64,000 nt of DNA from Microbacterium sp. 3J1 (GCF_001049495.1 NZ_CDWI01000014.1:186001-250000); one strand, 5' to 3'. Positions 31,228 through 39,563 are shown, counted from the first letter of the stretch. Numbers and translations: made by a program. Notes: a model not told the origin generated them from the letters alone.

Positions 31228-31905
31228 GTGGACGACCTCCTCCTGTGGCTGTTCGATGTGATCCAGTCGATCGATCCGGTCACACGCACGCTCGTCGCGG
31301 GTCTCGCGGTGATGCTGGAGACGAGCATCCTCATCGGGCTCATCGTCCCGGGCGACACGATCGTCATCATCGCGTCGATGGGCGTGTCCGGAATCGTCGA
31401 AGGCGTCGCGATGGTCCTCGCGGTCGTGGTGGGCGCACTGATCGGCGAGAGCATCGGCTTCTGGCTCGGACGCTGGCTCGGCCCGCACATCCGCCACTCC
31501 TGGGTGGGGCGTCGGGTGGGCGAGCACAACTGGGTGCGGGCGGAGAACTACCTCGCGCGCCGGGGCGGCATCGCGATCTTCCTGTCCCGGTTCCTTCCCG
31601 TGCTGCACTCGCTGGTCCCCCTCACCGTCGGCATGAGCCACTACTCCTATCGCCGGTTCATCGCATGGACCGCCCCCGCCTGCCTCATCTGGGCGACGGC
31701 GTATGTGAGCATCACCTCGCTCGCCGCCGGAAGCTTTCGCGAGCTCGTCGACACCGTGCACTTCGCGGGATACATCTTCGTCGGGATCATCGCGGCGTTC
31801 CTCATCCTCATCTTCCTCGGCAAGAGACTCCTGTCGCGTCTGGAGTCCCGTCACCTGGACGTGCACGACGCGAGCGCGCAGACCGGCGCCGACGTGAAAG
31901 ACTGA
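31228..31905 (+). CDS. DedA family membrane protein
   Basis: DedA proteins are inner-membrane flippase-like transporters; several move undecaprenyl phosphate or phosphatidylethanolamine, or support envelope homeostasis. The 225-residue protein has the family markers: two half-hydrophobic re-entrant segments, an acidic residue in GALIGESIGFWLGR, and the conserved ARRGGIAIFLSRFLPVLHSL followed by GMSHYSYRRF. It is followed 4 nt later by a DUF2183 gene on the same strand, so the two are probably co-transcribed. The specific substrate is unknown. Confidence 0.92.
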   Translation: MDDLLLWLFDVIQSIDPVTRTLVAGLAVMLETSILIGLIVPGDTIVIIASMGVSGIVEGVAMVLAVVVGALIGESIGFWLGRWLGPHIRHSWVGRRVGEHNWVRAENYLARRGGIAIFLSRFLPVLHSLVPLTVGMSHYSYRRFIAWTAPACLIWATAYVSITSLAAGSFRELVDTVHFAGYIFVGIIAAFLILIFLGKRLLSRLESRHLDVHDASAQTGADVKD

Positions 31906-31909
31906 AGCA

Positions 31910-32935
31910 ATGGCTTCCGCACATCCGGCGCCCCGGATCCACTGGTTCGCACGCCTCGAGCACCGCCTCCACGTCTGGCGTGAGGGGCGTGCGCGTCGTC
32001 GCGGACGCACCGCGACGATCCTCCCCTTCCCGGGCTACGGCGGCCCCGGCTGGGTGCGCGTGGTCGGACGCGTGCTGATCGTGCCGCCGCAGCGGAACAC
32101 GAAGGACGGCGAACCGGCGAGCGTCCGAGGATGGCGCAGCTTCGTCGGCATCCCCGTGAGCTTCGCGAAGGTCGCCGTCCAGATCGGCGACTCCGTGCAC
32201 CACGTCGTCGCCGATCGTGGCGGAGTGATCGACTCCGTCATCGACGCCGACCTCGAACCGGGGTGGCAGACCTTCACGTTCTCGGTCGAGGGACAGGATC
32301 CCGTCGAGACGACCGCCTTCATCGTCTCCGCATCCACGCGCTTCGGGGTGGTCTCGGACGTCGATGACACGGTCATGGTCACCGCGCTCCCGCGCCCCTT
32401 CATCGCGGCATGGAACTCCTTCGTGGTCGACGAGCACGCACGCATCCCCGTTCCCGGCATGGCCGTGCTCCTCGACCAGGTGCTCCGGGAGCACCCGGGG
32501 GCTCCGATGATCTACCTCTCGACCGGGGCATGGAACGTCGCCCCCACCCTCCGCCGTTTCCTCGGCCGCCATCTCTTCCCGGCCGGGTCGATGCTGCTCA
32601 CCGACTGGGGACCCACGCACGATCGCTGGTTCCGCAGCGGGCGGGAGCACAAGCTCACGAACCTCCGCCGACTCGCCGCAGAGTTCCCGGACATGAAGTG
32701 GCTTCTCATCGGCGACGACGGTCAGCACGACGAGGCGATCTACACCGAGTTCATGGAGGAGCACCCGACCTCCGTCGCCGGCGTCGCCATCCGCCGCCTG
32801 CTGCCCGCCGAGGCCGTGCTCGCGGGTGGGCGCACGGGCCACGAACCGCATTCCGAGGACGTCGCACCGTGGGTGAGCGCGGAGGACGGCGCGGGGCTCC
32901 GCGATCTGCTCGGCGAAGCCGGCATCCTGAGCTGA
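31910..32935 (+). CDS. DUF2183 (App1-like) phosphatase domain protein
   Basis: DUF2183 covers the catalytic domain of yeast App1, a Mg2+-dependent phosphatidate phosphatase. The 341-residue protein shows the HAD-type DxDxT nucleophile as SDVDDTVMVT near residue 148. It also has the conserved YLSTGAWNV and the later acidic cluster LIGDDGQHDEAIY. Together with the DedA neighbour this suggests envelope lipid metabolism, but that is inference. No signal peptide is apparent. Confidence 0.85.
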   Translation: MASAHPAPRIHWFARLEHRLHVWREGRARRRGRTATILPFPGYGGPGWVRVVGRVLIVPPQRNTKDGEPASVRGWRSFVGIPVSFAKVAVQIGDSVHHVVADRGGVIDSVIDADLEPGWQTFTFSVEGQDPVETTAFIVSASTRFGVVSDVDDTVMVTALPRPFIAAWNSFVVDEHARIPVPGMAVLLDQVLREHPGAPMIYLSTGAWNVAPTLRRFLGRHLFPAGSMLLTDWGPTHDRWFRSGREHKLTNLRRLAAEFPDMKWLLIGDDGQHDEAIYTEFMEEHPTSVAGVAIRRLLPAEAVLAGGRTGHEPHSEDVAPWVSAEDGAGLRDLLGEAGILS

Positions 32936-32937
32936 GC

Positions 32938-33807
32938 ATGTCCCTCACTCGCACCGAATGGCGGGCACGCGAGGACGCGCACCACGAACGTGCCGACGCC
33001 CTCACCGCCGAGCACCGGGCGCGCGCCGGACGGCGCGAGAAGCATCCGGTCTGGGACTTCCTGTTCACCTATTACAACTACAAGCCCGCGCAGCTGCGCC
33101 GATGGCACCCGGGTGCCGATGTCGAGCTCGAAGAGGCCGAAGAGCGACTGAGCTGGCGGTGGTACTCCCCCGGCGCCCTGCCCCGGAGCGCGACGCCGAG
33201 CCCCGCTCTCTTCCGTTCCGAGAAGCCGGAGCTCGCGGCGCTCGTCGAACGGATGCTGCGACGCACCGCATCGCGTCCCGGCCAGTTCGGATGCTTCGGA
33301 CTGCACGAGTGGGCCATGGTCTACCGTGCCGACGAGCGCCGCCATGCTGCGCCGCTCCGCCTCGGCCGGGCCGGCACCGACGAGGTCGTCGAGAGCCACG
33401 ACCTGCGCTGCACCCACTTCGACGCCTTCCGCTTCTTCACCCCCGACGCGGTGCCCCTCAACCGCACGTCCCTCAGCCGGGACGAACAGCCGCTCTTCGA
33501 ACAGCCCGGATGTCTGCACGCGGGCATGGATCTCTACAAATGGGCGCTGAAGCTCGGGCCGCTCGTTCCCGGCGAGCTTCTGCTCGACGCTTTCGAACTG
33601 GCGCGCGACATCCGCCTGCTCGACATGAAGGCCGCTCCCTACGACCTGTCGGCCTGGGACGTGGCACCGGTGCGCATCGAGACTGCCGAGGGCAAGGCCG
33701 AGTACGTGCGTCAGCAGCGTGTCTTCGCGGAACGCGGCGGGGCGCTGCGTACGCGGCTCATCGACGCCTGGCTCGGGTCTCCCGTCGCCGCCCCCGCAGT
33801 GATCTGA
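32938..33807 (+). CDS. Conserved actinobacterial protein of unknown function (often labelled 3-methyladenine DNA glycosylase)
   Basis: The 289-residue protein starts 2 nt after the DUF2183 stop. Homologues in actinobacteria are often named 3-methyladenine DNA glycosylase, but I see neither a helix-hairpin-helix-GPD motif nor an AlkD-like repeat. Conserved-looking features are HPVWDFLFTYY near residue 38, RRWHPG, GCFGLHEWAMVY, DLRCTHFDAFRFF and EQPGCLHAGMDLYKWA. These are rich in His, Cys, Asp and Glu, which would suit a metal or cofactor site. The function should be treated as unknown. Confidence 0.8.
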   Translation: MSLTRTEWRAREDAHHERADALTAEHRARAGRREKHPVWDFLFTYYNYKPAQLRRWHPGADVELEEAEERLSWRWYSPGALPRSATPSPALFRSEKPELAALVERMLRRTASRPGQFGCFGLHEWAMVYRADERRHAAPLRLGRAGTDEVVESHDLRCTHFDAFRFFTPDAVPLNRTSLSRDEQPLFEQPGCLHAGMDLYKWALKLGPLVPGELLLDAFELARDIRLLDMKAAPYDLSAWDVAPVRIETAEGKAEYVRQQRVFAERGGALRTRLIDAWLGSPVAAPAVI

Positions 33808-33811
33808 CCGA

Positions 33812-35023
33812 TCACCCGGCGGGGTCGCACTCCGGACACGGCGTCCACACCGCGCTCGCCGCGTTGGACTGCACGCGGAGGGTCATCACGCGGGTCGCGG
33901 CATCCGCCAGTCTCTCGGCGGGAAGCGCTCCCGACTCGACGGCAGCCGCGATGCCGGCGGCCGCCTGCCCCGCGGTGTCCGGCGTCGAGCCGGCGATGAG
34001 GAGGACGAGATCGCTGCCGGCGGTGATCGCCGCCACCGCGTTCGCGACCGGGTCGGCGTACTCGGGGACACCGGACGACTCCAGCATGCCGAGGTCGTCG
34101 GTGACGATGACGCCGTCGAACCCGAGTTCCTCTCGCGCGATCTGATGCCATCGCGCCGACAGCGACGCCGGGGCCGGGTCGACATCGGTGTAGGCGAGGT
34201 GTCCGAACATCAGGAGCGAGGCTCCTGCGTCGATGCCGGCCTCGAACGGCACCGCATCCGTCCGTCGCCACTCCTCGAGGGGCTTGGTCGTCGTCGGTAT
34301 CGCATGATGCGAGTCGCCCGGTGCTGCTCCGTGTCCGGGGAAGTGCTTGAGCGTCGACGCGACGAACTGCTCCTGCGACGCGGTCGCCGCCGCGACCCGA
34401 TCGGCCGCGGACGCCGGGTCGATGCCGAGGGCGCGGCCGTGGATGAACGACGACGGATCGGCAGGCACATCGGCGACGGTGCCGAAGTTCACGCCGATTC
34501 CGGCCTGGGCGACGAGCGACCCTCGGGCGAGGAACGCCGCCGACGTCGCGCTCACCGGCTGAGACTTCAGCGTCGTCGACGCGGCGTACTCGTCGAACAC
34601 GCGCGAGACGAGACCGCCCTCCTGATCGACGGCGACCAGCGGCGGCACCTCGCCCGTGCTCGTGACAGCACCGACCACGGCGGTGAGCTCTGCGTCGGTC
34701 TGCGGGATGTTGGCGCCCATCAGGATGAAACCGCCGAGGCCCTGGGACATGTAGGCGGTGAGCTCCTGCGGATCGGTGGACGGGATGTGGCCCATCACCA
34801 CACTCCGAGCCTGCTCCGCGATCGTCATGTCCGCGACGAGATCCTCTGCCCGGACGGAGGCGCCTCGAGTCTCCGTCGCCGCGGCGGACGCCGCCGCCGA
34901 GGGGCTGAGGACGCCTGCCGGGATCGTCGGCTGAGACTCACCCGACGCCGCGGCCGGACCGAGCAGAGCGGCTCCGCAGACGATCGCGGCCGTCCCGACC
35001 GCCCAGGCACGACGCCGGGCCAT
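33812..35023 (-). CDS. Glycoside hydrolase family 3 protein (beta-N-acetylhexosaminidase-like)
   Basis: The 403-residue protein has an N-terminal signal peptide (about residues 1-27). A GH3 N-terminal TIM barrel follows, with VDQEGG, KHFPGHG (the NagZ-type catalytic His-containing loop) and the nucleophile in VIVTDDLGM. Family members remove N-acetylglucosamine in cell-wall recycling. The signal peptide places it outside the membrane, as in other Gram-positives. It is 4 nt downstream of the NAD(P)-binding gene but shows no functional link with it. Confidence 0.9.
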   Translation of the reverse strand: MARRRAWAVGTAAIVCGAALLGPAAASGESQPTIPAGVLSPSAAASAAATETRGASVRAEDLVADMTIAEQARSVVMGHIPSTDPQELTAYMSQGLGGFILMGANIPQTDAELTAVVGAVTSTGEVPPLVAVDQEGGLVSRVFDEYAASTTLKSQPVSATSAAFLARGSLVAQAGIGVNFGTVADVPADPSSFIHGRALGIDPASAADRVAAATASQEQFVASTLKHFPGHGAAPGDSHHAIPTTTKPLEEWRRTDAVPFEAGIDAGASLLMFGHLAYTDVDPAPASLSARWHQIAREELGFDGVIVTDDLGMLESSGVPEYADPVANAVAAITAGSDLVLLIAGSTPDTAGQAAAGIAAAVESGALPAERLADAATRVMTLRVQSNAASAVWTPCPECDPAG

Positions 35024-35027
35024 GGTG

Positions 35028-35684
35028 TCAGGCGCTGAGAGCGTCGGCGATAGGCACGGCGGAGTCGGTGGTGCCGTTGCCGAACCGGATCGTGCGGCCG
35101 AACGTGGAAGGGCTGCCGATGGCCTCGGCGATCACCGCAGCCACGTCGGCGCGTGAGACCTCGGCCTTGCCCTCGGCGTCGATGAGGATCCGCCCCGTGG
35201 GTTCCTCGAACGTGAGCGTGCCCGGCCCGAGGATGGTCGCGTCGAGCTCGGTGCCCCGGAGGTGCTCATCGGCCGCCCACTTGGCGTCGGCGTAAGGGAA
35301 GAAGTCCGCATCCTCCGCCACTCCGTGGTCGGCCTTGGATCCGATCCAGGAGACCATGACGTATCGGTTGACGCCGGCCTCGACCGCAGCATCCATCGTG
35401 CGGATCGCGGCGTCACGGTCGACCGCATAGGTGCGCTCTGCAGACCCGCCGCCGGCGCCGGCGGACCACACCACCGCGTCGTGACCGCGGACGATGTCAG
35501 CGAGTTCTGCGGTGTCCAGCGTCTCCACGTCCGCGACGAGTGCCGTGGCACCCGTCTCTTCGACCTCCGGGACGTGGTCCGGATTGCGGATGACCGAGGT
35601 CACCTCGTCGCCGCGGGCGACGAGGAGCGGAGCTAGGAGCAGTGCGATGCGGCCGTGGCCGCCGAAGACGATGATTCGCGACAT
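35028..35684 (-). CDS. NAD(P)-binding Rossmann protein (atypical SDR)
   Basis: The 218-residue protein opens with IIVFGGHGRIALLLAPLL, a GxxGxxG-type nucleotide-binding turn of the atypical short-chain dehydrogenases (NmrA/YwnB-like). The catalytic YxxxK appears as YADAKWAAD. Substrate and reaction are unknown. TAGGGT ends exactly 6 nt before the ATG. Confidence 0.85.
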   Translation of the reverse strand: MSRIIVFGGHGRIALLLAPLLVARGDEVTSVIRNPDHVPEVEETGATALVADVETLDTAELADIVRGHDAVVWSAGAGGGSAERTYAVDRDAAIRTMDAAVEAGVNRYVMVSWIGSKADHGVAEDADFFPYADAKWAADEHLRGTELDATILGPGTLTFEEPTGRILIDAEGKAEVSRADVAAVIAEAIGSPSTFGRTIRFGNGTTDSAVPIADALSA

Positions 35685-35690
35685 GTCTTC

Positions 35691-35696
35691 ACCCTA
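35691..35696 (-). promoter_or_regulatory. -10 element of the NAD(P)-binding protein gene (leaderless)
   Basis: TAGGGT on the minus strand ends exactly 6 nt before the ATG at 35684. It lies in the 53-nt gap after the monooxygenase gene. Confidence 0.48.
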
Positions 35697-35737
35697 CGCG
35701 CCCTCCCCGACATCGGCTCGGGCCTTCGGCGATCGCG

Positions 35738-36802
35738 TCAGGGAGATCGGACGGATGCTGTCGACAGGGCGCGCTGCACGCCCTTCGCCGCGGACCGCCC
35801 CGCCCTGTTGGCGCCGATCGTGCTCGCCGAGGGACCGTAGCCCACCAACTGGATGCGGGGATCCGCGACGGCGGTGGTCCCTCGTCCGTTCCGGTCGAGC
35901 TGAACACCGCCCGCAGCGCTGCGGAGGTGCAGCGGAGCCAGATGCCCGATCGCCGGTCGGAACCCCGTCGCCCACAGGATGGCGTCGACCCGCTCGAAGG
36001 TGCCGTCCGCCCAGCGGAGACCGTCGGGCTCGATTCGCTCGAACATCGGTCGCCGCGCCGCGTAGGCTCCCAGGCGCTCCGCCTCGCGCTCCTGCGGCCG
36101 CAGCATCAGACCCGTCACACTCACGACGCTCTGCGGCGGAAGGCCCCGCGCGACACGCTGCTCCACGAGCGCGACCGCTGCGGCTCCCGCCTCCGGAGTG
36201 AAGTCGTCGTCGCGCCACACCGGCTCGTGACGGGTGATCCAGAGGGTCTCGGTGAGCGGTGCCAGCGCGCCGAGGAACTGGACAGCGGATGCTCCTCCAC
36301 CGATCACCGCGACACGCTTGCCGACGAAGTGTCGGGGACCCGGATAGTCGACCGTGTGCAGCTGCTCCCCCACGAAGGTCTCCATGCCGGGATAGTGCGG
36401 GAGGAACGGGTGCGTCCAGGTGCCTGTCGCGTTGACGACGGTGCGAGTTCGCCACTGCCTGTCGCCGGCATGCACGACGAGGATGCCGCCGTCGTCCTCG
36501 ACGCGATCCACTCGTACGGGACGCACGACCGGGAGCCGGTGCGCCTTCTCGTACGCCGCGAAGTATGCCGGAACCGCGATGTTGGCCCTCTGTCCGTCTC
36601 GCGGAGGGGGTGCATCGCCCGGTAGCTCCGCCACGCCGTGCACGTCTCGCATGGTGAGGGCATCCCATCGATGCCGCCAGGCTCCCCCCGGTTCGTCGTC
36701 GGCGTCGAGCACCACATGCTCGATGCCGAGGCGGGTCAGGTGGAAGGAGGCCGACAGACCGGCCTGACCGGCGCCGATCACGACGCTGTCCAGGATGCTC
36801 AC
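35738..36802 (-). CDS. Flavin-containing monooxygenase-like oxidoreductase
   Basis: The protein has two Rossmann motifs: an FAD site VVIGAGQAGLSASFHL near the N-terminus and an NAD(P)H site VAVIGGGASAVQFLGAL in the middle. The order matches flavin monooxygenases and CzcO-like proteins. I take the GTG at 36802 (354 aa), a few residues before the FAD motif; the frame remains open to 36931 without a convincing start. The substrate is unknown. It is divergent from tRNA-Ala. Confidence 0.85.
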   Translation of the reverse strand: MSILDSVVIGAGQAGLSASFHLTRLGIEHVVLDADDEPGGAWRHRWDALTMRDVHGVAELPGDAPPPRDGQRANIAVPAYFAAYEKAHRLPVVRPVRVDRVEDDGGILVVHAGDRQWRTRTVVNATGTWTHPFLPHYPGMETFVGEQLHTVDYPGPRHFVGKRVAVIGGGASAVQFLGALAPLTETLWITRHEPVWRDDDFTPEAGAAAVALVEQRVARGLPPQSVVSVTGLMLRPQEREAERLGAYAARRPMFERIEPDGLRWADGTFERVDAILWATGFRPAIGHLAPLHLRSAAGGVQLDRNGRGTTAVADPRIQLVGYGPSASTIGANRAGRSAAKGVQRALSTASVRSP

Positions 36803-36894
36803 GCTGGTGTCAACGTCCGCGATCGCGGTGTTGTTCCGTGAGACGTGGTCGCCCCTCTCGGCGCTCCGCGACGCGCCCGAGGAGGCGGTGCCGA

Positions 36895-36922
36895 TTGGTG
36901 CTCGGCGCGATCGGTGTAGTAC
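36895..36922 (+). promoter_or_regulatory. Promoter of tRNA-Ala
   Basis: A -35-like TTGGTG (36895-36900) and a -10-like TAGTAC (36917-36922) are 16 bp apart, about 38 nt upstream of the tRNA. TACTCT shifted by 3 nt is an alternative -10. Confidence 0.5.
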
Positions 36923-36932
36923 TCTGTTCAAG

Positions 36933-36956
36933 TTGCTTCGAGCAGTGAGGAAGCAA
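36933..36956 (+). other. Short inverted repeat just upstream of tRNA-Ala
   Basis: TTGCTTC and GAAGCAA form a perfect 7-bp stem with a 10-nt loop, ending 4 nt before the tRNA 5' end. It would be part of the tRNA precursor leader and could mark the RNase P cleavage context. Confidence 0.55.
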
Positions 36957-36960
36957 TTCT

Positions 36961-37033
36961 GGGCCTGTGGCGCAGCTGGTAGCGCACCTGCATGGCATGC
37001 AGGGGGTCAGGGGTTCGAGTCCCCTCAGGTCCA
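36961..37033 (+). tRNA. tRNA-Ala (anticodon GGC)
   Basis: The 73-nt cloverleaf is complete: acceptor GGGCCTG with CAGGTCC, a D arm containing AGCTGGTAGC, an anticodon stem CCTGC/GCAGG with loop ATGGCAT (anticodon GGC at 36994-36996), and a T arm with GGTTCGAGTCC. The discriminator base is A at 37033 and the 3' CCA is not encoded. It reads GCC, the favoured Ala codon in this GC-rich genome. Confidence 0.96.
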
Positions 37034-37039
37034 CAACGA

Positions 37040-37068
37040 AACCCGCGAGAGATCGCGGGTTTTCTTGT
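37040..37068 (+). terminator. Terminator of tRNA-Ala
   Basis: An 8-bp stem AACCCGCG/CGCGGGTT with a 6-nt loop runs into TTTTCTTGTT, a good intrinsic terminator 6 nt after the tRNA. Confidence 0.85.
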
Positions 37069-37148
37069 TCTTGCACGAGCGCTCCGAGCCTCCAGCTCGA
37101 CCCGCGTCCGGAATGCCGTCAGCTCGGACGGAAACCCGGGCGGAACGT

Positions 37149-37442
37149 TCATCGGGTGACGAGCCAGAGCACCACCCCGGCGACCACCGCGCCCCCGCAG
37201 ACGAGTGTCCACCCGAGCCCGTCTGCGCGAGGTGGTCGGCCGGGTGCTGCCGGGAGGCCCAGCTCGCGTCGGATGGCGTCGGCTTCGGTCTCGAGCGTCT
37301 CCGACCGCTCGCGCAACGTGGCGGTGTCGCCCACGATGAAATGGAGGCGTTCCTTCGCGAGGTCCGCGAGCTCGACCTGCACCTCTGAAAGTCTCCGTTC
37401 GAGGGCCACTCGCCGCTCGTCGGACAGCTCGCTCCTCGTCAT
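37149..37442 (-). CDS. Small coiled-coil membrane protein, function unknown
   Basis: From the ATG at 37442 this is a 97-residue protein. An N-terminal charged heptad-like helix (about residues 1-50, many Glu, Arg and Leu) fits a coiled coil. A Pro/Gly-rich linker and one C-terminal membrane segment (GWTLVCGGAVVAGVVLWLV) follow. The start overlaps the stop of the upstream membrane-protein gene by ATGA, so the two are coupled and may act together. Confidence 0.68.
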   Translation of the reverse strand: MTRSELSDERRVALERRLSEVQVELADLAKERLHFIVGDTATLRERSETLETEADAIRRELGLPAAPGRPPRADGLGWTLVCGGAVVAGVVLWLVTR

Positions 37443-38404
37443 GCGAGCCGGCTGCCGGTGCTCCGGGCGTATGCCCGGGTGCGGCGGAGTTGGATGATCG
37501 TCACGGGGAGGATGGCGATGAGCGTGACACCAGCGACCGCGGTGAACCAGAGCGGCCACGGGTCGGAGGGATCATCGACGATCGTGAACACCTGCTGGGC
37601 TACCGCTGCTCCGACCAGAAGCACGAAGCCCGGGACCGAGTAGGCCTGCGCGACCCAGGCCAAGGACGCGTACGTCGGCACGAGCTCCTCGTCCTCAGGT
37701 GACAGCTGAGCGTTCTTGCCGCGCACGACCACTTTGCCGATGCGATTCGCTCGGCCCATGTCGCCTCCCACCAGGTCGCGGATCTGCCTGCTGATCCGCC
37801 CGGATGCCAGCAGGCAGGCGATGGCGCCGCCCATCGCGGCGAAGAGCGGCGGATACCGGAGCAGACTCACCAGATCTCCCGGAAAGAAGATCGTCAGCAC
37901 ACCGATGAGAGCCGCGACTCCGATCAGGGTGACCAGCATCGTCAGGAGTATCTTGCGCAGATCCCGACGCAACTGGGTGCGCCCATATGCGGAGCGAGGG
38001 TCAACCGCAGGGCGGGCGCGATCCATGCGTCGCAACCGGGGCAGCACGGCGACGGCTCCTGCCATCGCTGCCACGCCGACGGCGGTGAACAGCACCGTCA
38101 GCCACCATGGCGCACCGGTCAGAACCGTGAACACGCACATGGCCGCCGTTGCGAGGACCTGGAGGCCGACGTTGACGATGAGAGCCCGCCGGAACCCTCG
38201 ACGCGCGTCCTCCGAAGCGGTCGTGTCCCAGAAGGACATCAGACTTGCGAGGAGCACGGGAGCGAGCAGATACCCGCCGACGGCGAGACTGCTCAACCAC
38301 GCCATGCCGTGGCCGGGGGGCGTGTTCAGACCGACGAGAATCGCCGCGCCCGCCGACAGTAGGGCCACCACCACCATGGCCCCGACGAATACCAGTACCC
38401 GCAC
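37439..38404 (-). CDS. Multi-pass membrane protein, function unknown
   Basis: The 321-residue protein starts at GTG with GGGGGCAG upstream. It has about eight hydrophobic segments, two near the N-terminus and two in the last quarter, with a basic cytoplasmic loop around residues 120-150. I recognise no family signature. It is translationally coupled to the small coiled-coil membrane protein downstream. Confidence 0.75.
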   Translation of the reverse strand: MRVLVFVGAMVVVALLSAGAAILVGLNTPPGHGMAWLSSLAVGGYLLAPVLLASLMSFWDTTASEDARRGFRRALIVNVGLQVLATAAMCVFTVLTGAPWWLTVLFTAVGVAAMAGAVAVLPRLRRMDRARPAVDPRSAYGRTQLRRDLRKILLTMLVTLIGVAALIGVLTIFFPGDLVSLLRYPPLFAAMGGAIACLLASGRISRQIRDLVGGDMGRANRIGKVVVRGKNAQLSPEDEELVPTYASLAWVAQAYSVPGFVLLVGAAVAQQVFTIVDDPSDPWPLWFTAVAGVTLIAILPVTIIQLRRTRAYARSTGSRLA

Positions 38405-38502
38405 TGCTGCCCCCAGTCGTCGTCCCCGAAGTCACAGTGGCATAGTGCGCGACCTCGCCGATACCCCTGGTGGCCGGCGCGGATCGCTGGTTTGCTTCAC
38501 AG

Positions 38503-38811
38503 ATGGACGACGAGCGAAGCGAGCCGCACGCGCGATCCGCTCGCGACCTCCCCACTCCGTCCCTGATCCAGCAGCGCATGGCTCTTCAGCGACGGCGGAA
38601 CTGGGGCGCCTACACCGTGGTCTCTTGCGTTCTGATCTCGTCGATGTGGGCCGTCCTCGTCATGCTCGACGGCGTGGATCTCTGGCGCTTGCTCGGCTCT
38701 GCCCTGCTGCTGTTCGGAGCCGTCATGGGAATCCGGGAGATCCGGTCCGCATCGCGGGCCACCCGGGTATTCGAGGCGAAGCACGGACGTGACGCCGGCA
38801 TCCAGTCCTGA
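38503..38811 (+). CDS. Small membrane protein, function unknown
   Basis: From the ATG at 38503 the product is 102 residues: a charged N-terminal tail, two membrane segments (about residues 33-50 and 55-75), then a basic tail. No good ribosome site is visible, and the start could be further in (ATG at 38578). Codon use looks like a real gene of this genome. It is divergent from the membrane-protein pair. Confidence 0.55.
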   Translation: MDDERSEPHARSARDLPTPSLIQQRMALQRRRNWGAYTVVSCVLISSMWAVLVMLDGVDLWRLLGSALLLFGAVMGIREIRSASRATRVFEAKHGRDAGIQS

Positions 38812-38912
38812 CTGGACGGGCCGGGCGTCGGCGATCGGCCGCTCACCGTGGACGCGACGTACTCCTCCGCGGCGAGCCGGTCAAGCCATTCGACCGCGGG
38901 ACGTCGGCGTCC

Positions 38913-38918
38913 TATCGT
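38913..38918 (+). promoter_or_regulatory. -10 element before the 59-aa acidic protein gene
   Basis: TATCGT fits TANNNT and would give a 5' UTR of about 26 nt carrying the GAGGAGAG ribosome site. No -35 is clear. Confidence 0.4.
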
Positions 38919-38950
38919 GGCCAGCCACACCGCTCGAGAGGAGAGCCATC

Positions 38951-39130
38951 ATGTCCAACCCCACTCCCCCGATCCTCCCGCTGCCCGACGGCGGCGATGA
39001 TCAGGACATCCCCCAGCAGGAGGTCGACGGCGGCACCGTGCTCGACACGGATGCCGACGCGGATCAGATCGACGGAGCCGAGGCCGACCGCCTGGCGGCG
39101 GAAGAGCCCCGCGACGACGACGCCGTCTGA
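38951..39130 (+). CDS. Small acidic protein (59 aa), function unknown
   Basis: A strong ribosome site (GAGGAGAG) precedes the ATG. The product is 59 residues and strikingly acidic: about 18 Asp or Glu, three Arg and no Lys, mostly Asp/Gln/Ala/Gly with PPILPLPDGG at the start. It is probably disordered. A perfect-looking hairpin terminator follows 6 nt after the stop, which supports a genuine monocistronic gene. Confidence 0.65.
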   Translation: MSNPTPPILPLPDGGDDQDIPQQEVDGGTVLDTDADADQIDGAEADRLAAEEPRDDDAV

Positions 39131-39136
39131 CCGCCC

Positions 39137-39171
39137 TCGCGCGGCAGCCTCCGTGAGGAGCTGCCGCGCGA
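39137..39171. terminator. Strong bidirectional hairpin
   Basis: A 15-bp stem (39137-39152 with 39157-39171, one bulged C) closes on a GTGA tetraloop, a GNRA-type loop. It lies between the stop of the plus-strand acidic protein and the stop of the convergent minus-strand gene. It has no T-run. Confidence 0.8.
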
Positions 39172-39176
39172 ATCCG

Positions 39177-39461
39177 TCAGGTCGCGAGCAGAGGAGGCAG
39201 GTGAGGAATCGCGATCGGCCTCGTCGCACGGCTGGGATCCTGCACCCGCGCCACCTCCTCCAACACCTCGTAGGGGTTCGAGTAGCGGACGGCCAACGGG
39301 AGGTCCCTCAACCAGACGACCTCGACCTCGGTGTCCGCATACTCGTAGACGCAGGCCACCACATGACGTGGATCGTCGGCGGCGTAGCGCCGGTCGTTGA
39401 TCACCCACTCCGACGGCGTGACCCGGTTCAGTACATATCTAGGATCTGGATCTCCGGTCAT
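39177..39461 (-). CDS. Small conserved-looking protein, function unknown
   Basis: I take the ATG at 39461 (94 aa), preceded by GAGGGC 6 nt upstream, over the TTG at 39476. The sequence begins MTGDPDPRYVLNRVTPSEWV and contains DDPRHVVACVYEY and VEVVWLRDLPLAVRYSNPYE. It is predicted soluble, mixed alpha/beta, with no motif I recognise. It has its own terminator hairpin. Confidence 0.6.
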   Translation of the reverse strand: MTGDPDPRYVLNRVTPSEWVINDRRYAADDPRHVVACVYEYADTEVEVVWLRDLPLAVRYSNPYEVLEEVARVQDPSRATRPIAIPHLPPLLAT

Positions 39462-39542
39462 TCGACAGCCCTCCAAGACTTTCTCCCCACGGAGATCATC
39501 CCCTGGACGCCGACTCCCAGGTAGACCCTTGACAGTTCGCGT

Positions 39543-39563
39543 AACGAGATCGAGAATCTCGTT
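39543..39563 (-). terminator. Terminator at the end of the rplU-to-SDR run
   Basis: An 8-bp perfect inverted repeat AACGAGAT/ATCTCGTT with a 5-nt loop starts immediately after the SDR stop codon (39564-39566). It closes the long minus-strand gene run. Confidence 0.6.

Noticed and set aside
36961..37068. tRNA-Ala as an integration site for a genomic island
   Set aside because: No integrase, no second copy of the tRNA 3' end and no phage-like genes are seen nearby.
39529..39557. Perfect TTGACA with GAGAAT 17 bp downstream, antisense to the SDR gene
   Set aside because: The -10 is poor and lies inside the terminator inverted repeat. No antisense product is visible, so I do not claim a promoter.
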